Part shown: piece by piece, positions 5,650 to 7,105 of the stretch
How positions within the stretch are numbered: the stretch's first letter is position 1
Layout: each line of letters opens with the position of its first letter
Source: Clostridia bacterium
GTDB lineage: Bacteria > Bacillota_E > RBS10-35 > JAJYVN01
NCBI GenBank assembly: GCA_027335515.1
Contig: DAHWHT010000131.1
Coordinates: forward strand, 1-7,105
Reading direction: 5' to 3'
Length of the DNA stretch: 7,105 nt
Translations under genes and position numbers: made by a program
The notes under the pieces: generated by a model
What the model saw: only the letters and a program-made list of their open reading frames with translations
Told to the model about the DNA's origin: nothing
The model's database searches: none

Positions 5650-7105
5650 CGCGCGTCAAAGCCCGGCTCCCGGGCATCCGGTGCCGTTCTCGTATTGCAC
5701 GCATATGGGCGGTTGCGGTCCTATGCGTCTTGGGTGTCCGTCTCGCATGGATCCAAGTCGTCTCTGGACCGCGCTTGGCGGCTGCGGGACGGCTGGAACG
5801 CACTCGCATGCAGGTCTTGTGGGCGCCGCGCGGCGAGATCCTGGCGCGCAATGGTGAGGTACTTGCCATTTCCATCCCTGCTGCGAACGTCACTGCCGAT
5901 CCCCGCCTGGTCCGCCACCCCCACGCCGAGGCGGCATCCCTCGCCCGGGTGCTGACGCTCTCGGCCACAACGCTGGCGCACACCCTGGCCCGCCCCGGAC
6001 AGTATGCGGTGGTGCAGCGCGGCATCACCGCCGGTCAGGCCGCCACCATCGCCCACCTGCACCTGCCCGGTGTCTATACCCACACCACGTCCATCCGCCG
6101 CTACCCGTCCGGCTTCTTCATGGGATCCCTGCTCGGCTTCACCAACGCCAGCGGCGGCGTCGCCGGCCTCGAACTCGCCTATCAAAAGCAACTGGCCGGC
6201 CGCAACGGCTACCGCATCGCCCAGGTCGACCCCTACGGCCAGCGCATCCTCGGCACCCACGCCACCACCGTCCCCGCCCGGCCCGGCCTCAACCTCCGCC
6301 TCACCGTCTACCCCGGCCTGCAGGCGGCCCTCGAGCGCCACCTCCAGGCCGCCGTCGCCTCCACCGGCGCCACCCGCGCCTACGCCATCGTGCTGCGCCC
6401 CTCGACCGGCTCGATCCTCGCCGCCGCCTCCTGGCCCACCTACGACCCCAACGCCCCCGGCGGCGCCAGCCCCGCCATCTGGAACAACACCATCGCCACC
6501 GTTGACATGCCCCCCGGCTCCGTCTTCAAGCCCATTACCGCCGCCGCCGCCCTGCAAACCGGCGTCGTCGCCCCCACCACCCCCTTCTACGACCCCGGCT
6601 TCCTGCAGGTGGACGGCGTCGCCCTGCACAACTGGATGCCGCTCAACCGCCACACCACCTTCCTGCAGGCCTTCGAAGAGTCCGCCAACGTCGTCTTCGG
6701 CCGCGTCGGCCTGCGCATCGGCGCCTCCCGCTTCTATGGCTTCCTGCAGGCATTCGGTCTCATGGGGGTGCCCGGCGGCGACCTGGCCGGTCAGCAGCGG
6801 CCCATCATCACCCCAAAGGCCCAGGCCAACGCCCTGACGGTCGCCTCCGAGTCCTTCGGGGAGTCCCTGACCGTCTCGCCCCTGTCCCTGATCACCGCGC
6901 TCAACGTGATCGCCGACGGCGGTATGCTCATCCAGCCCCACATCGGCCAGGCGCTGCTCAACGCCCAGGGACAGGTCGTCCAGACCATCCACCCCACCGT
7001 CGTCCGCCGCGTCATCTCACCCCAGGTCGCCGCCACCGTGCGCAACATGATGGTCGACGTCGCCCGCTTCGGCACCGGCGAGCGCGGTCTCATCCCCTGT
7101 TACGA
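5640..7105 (+). CDS. Class B penicillin-binding protein (FtsI/PBP2-type transpeptidase), right end cut
   Basis: The frame is open from 5610 to the window edge; the first usable start is GTG 5640, giving 488 visible codons. The protein crosslinks peptidoglycan at the outer face of the membrane. A basic cytoplasmic N-terminus (KARLPGIRCRSR) precedes a single membrane anchor at about residues 19-41 (IARIWAVAVLC and onward). The dimerisation domain begins with RGEILARNGEVLA (64-76), and a typical DPYGQRI strand sits before the transpeptidase domain. The catalytic SxxK motif is SVFK in PPGSVFKPIT (Ser294, Lys297), and the SxN motif is SAN (348-350) in EESANVVF. The sequence stops in FGTGERGLIPCYD, a few residues before the expected KTG motif. 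The spacing from RGEI to SxxK (230 residues) is like FtsI rather than the shorter actinobacterial PbpA; a sporulation-type (SpoVD) or elongation-type (PBP2) role is possible. No FtsL, FtsW or RodA gene lies upstream, so this is not an ordinary division cluster. The start has no Shine-Dalgarno sequence and overlaps the leader ORF by ten bases, which suggests coupled translation. Confidence 0.92.
   Translation, partial: MGITRVKARLPGIRCRSRIARIWAVAVLCVLGVRLAWIQVVSGPRLAAAGRLERTRMQVLWAPRGEILARNGEVLAISIPAANVTADPRLVRHPHAEAASLARVLTLSATTLAHTLARPGQYAVVQRGITAGQAATIAHLHLPGVYTHTTSIRRYPSGFFMGSLLGFTNASGGVAGLELAYQKQLAGRNGYRIAQVDPYGQRILGTHATTVPARPGLNLRLTVYPGLQAALERHLQAAVASTGATRAYAIVLRPSTGSILAAASWPTYDPNAPGGASPAIWNNTIATVDMPPGSVFKPITAAAALQTGVVAPTTPFYDPGFLQVDGVALHNWMPLNRHTTFLQAFEESANVVFGRVGLRIGASRFYGFLQAFGLMGVPGGDLAGQQRPIITPKAQANALTVASESFGESLTVSPLSLITALNVIADGGMLIQPHIGQALLNAQGQVVQTIHPTVVRRVISPQVAATVRNMMVDVARFGTGERGLIPCY

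Noticed and set aside
6004..6837. Plus-strand open frame of 277 codons overlapping the penicillin-binding protein
   Set aside because: It is a Pro/Ser/Ala-rich alternate-frame shadow without motifs.
5721..6992. Open frame of 423 codons on the minus strand opposite the penicillin-binding protein
   Set aside because: Its composition is extreme (runs of Gly, Asp and Val), as expected for the complement of GCC/ACC/CCC-rich codons; the plus strand carries SxxK and SxN motifs in the right order.

Overview
The window is GC-rich throughout (about two thirds GC or more by eye, lower between about 5160 and 5640). It carries three recognisable protein genes separated by long, poorly coding stretches. 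Strong Shine-Dalgarno sequences, a cytoplasmic GH15 glucoamylase, a MutS-like ATPase without a mismatch-binding domain and an FtsI-type penicillin-binding protein would suit a high-GC member of the Bacillota (for example the Symbiobacterium, Thermaerobacter or Sulfobacillus relatives). This placement is an inference from gene style only, and no rRNA or tRNA is present to confirm it.

Layout: 1-156 is a short GC-rich stretch downstream of the first gene, with a hairpin at the left edge. 157-1839 (minus) is a MutS-family ATPase. 1840-2346 is a divergent intergenic region with a good ribosome binding site for the MutS-like gene and a probable extended -10 promoter for the rightward gene. 2347-4446 (plus) is a GH15 glucoamylase-type glycosidase with both catalytic glutamates. 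4447-4866 has no convincing gene but contains several hairpins and ends in a clear intrinsic terminator. 4987-5160 is a short ORF with a good ribosome binding site, possibly the start of a decayed transposase reaching to about 5370. 5161-5520 is lower-GC, gene-poor DNA with a 12-bp palindrome and a long GC-rich hairpin. 5521-5649 is a 42-codon ORF with a near-ideal ribosome binding site; its end overlaps the start of a class B penicillin-binding protein (5640 to the right edge, cut just before the expected KTG motif).

The three main genes do not form an obvious pathway. The MutS-like gene and the GH15 gene are divergent, and the penicillin-binding protein has its own leader. I found no CRISPR array, tRNA, rRNA or intact mobile element, and no clear case for a new multi-gene system. 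The most interesting parts are the leader ORF and structured DNA in front of the penicillin-binding protein, and the terminator-ended, gene-less stretch after the glucoamylase.
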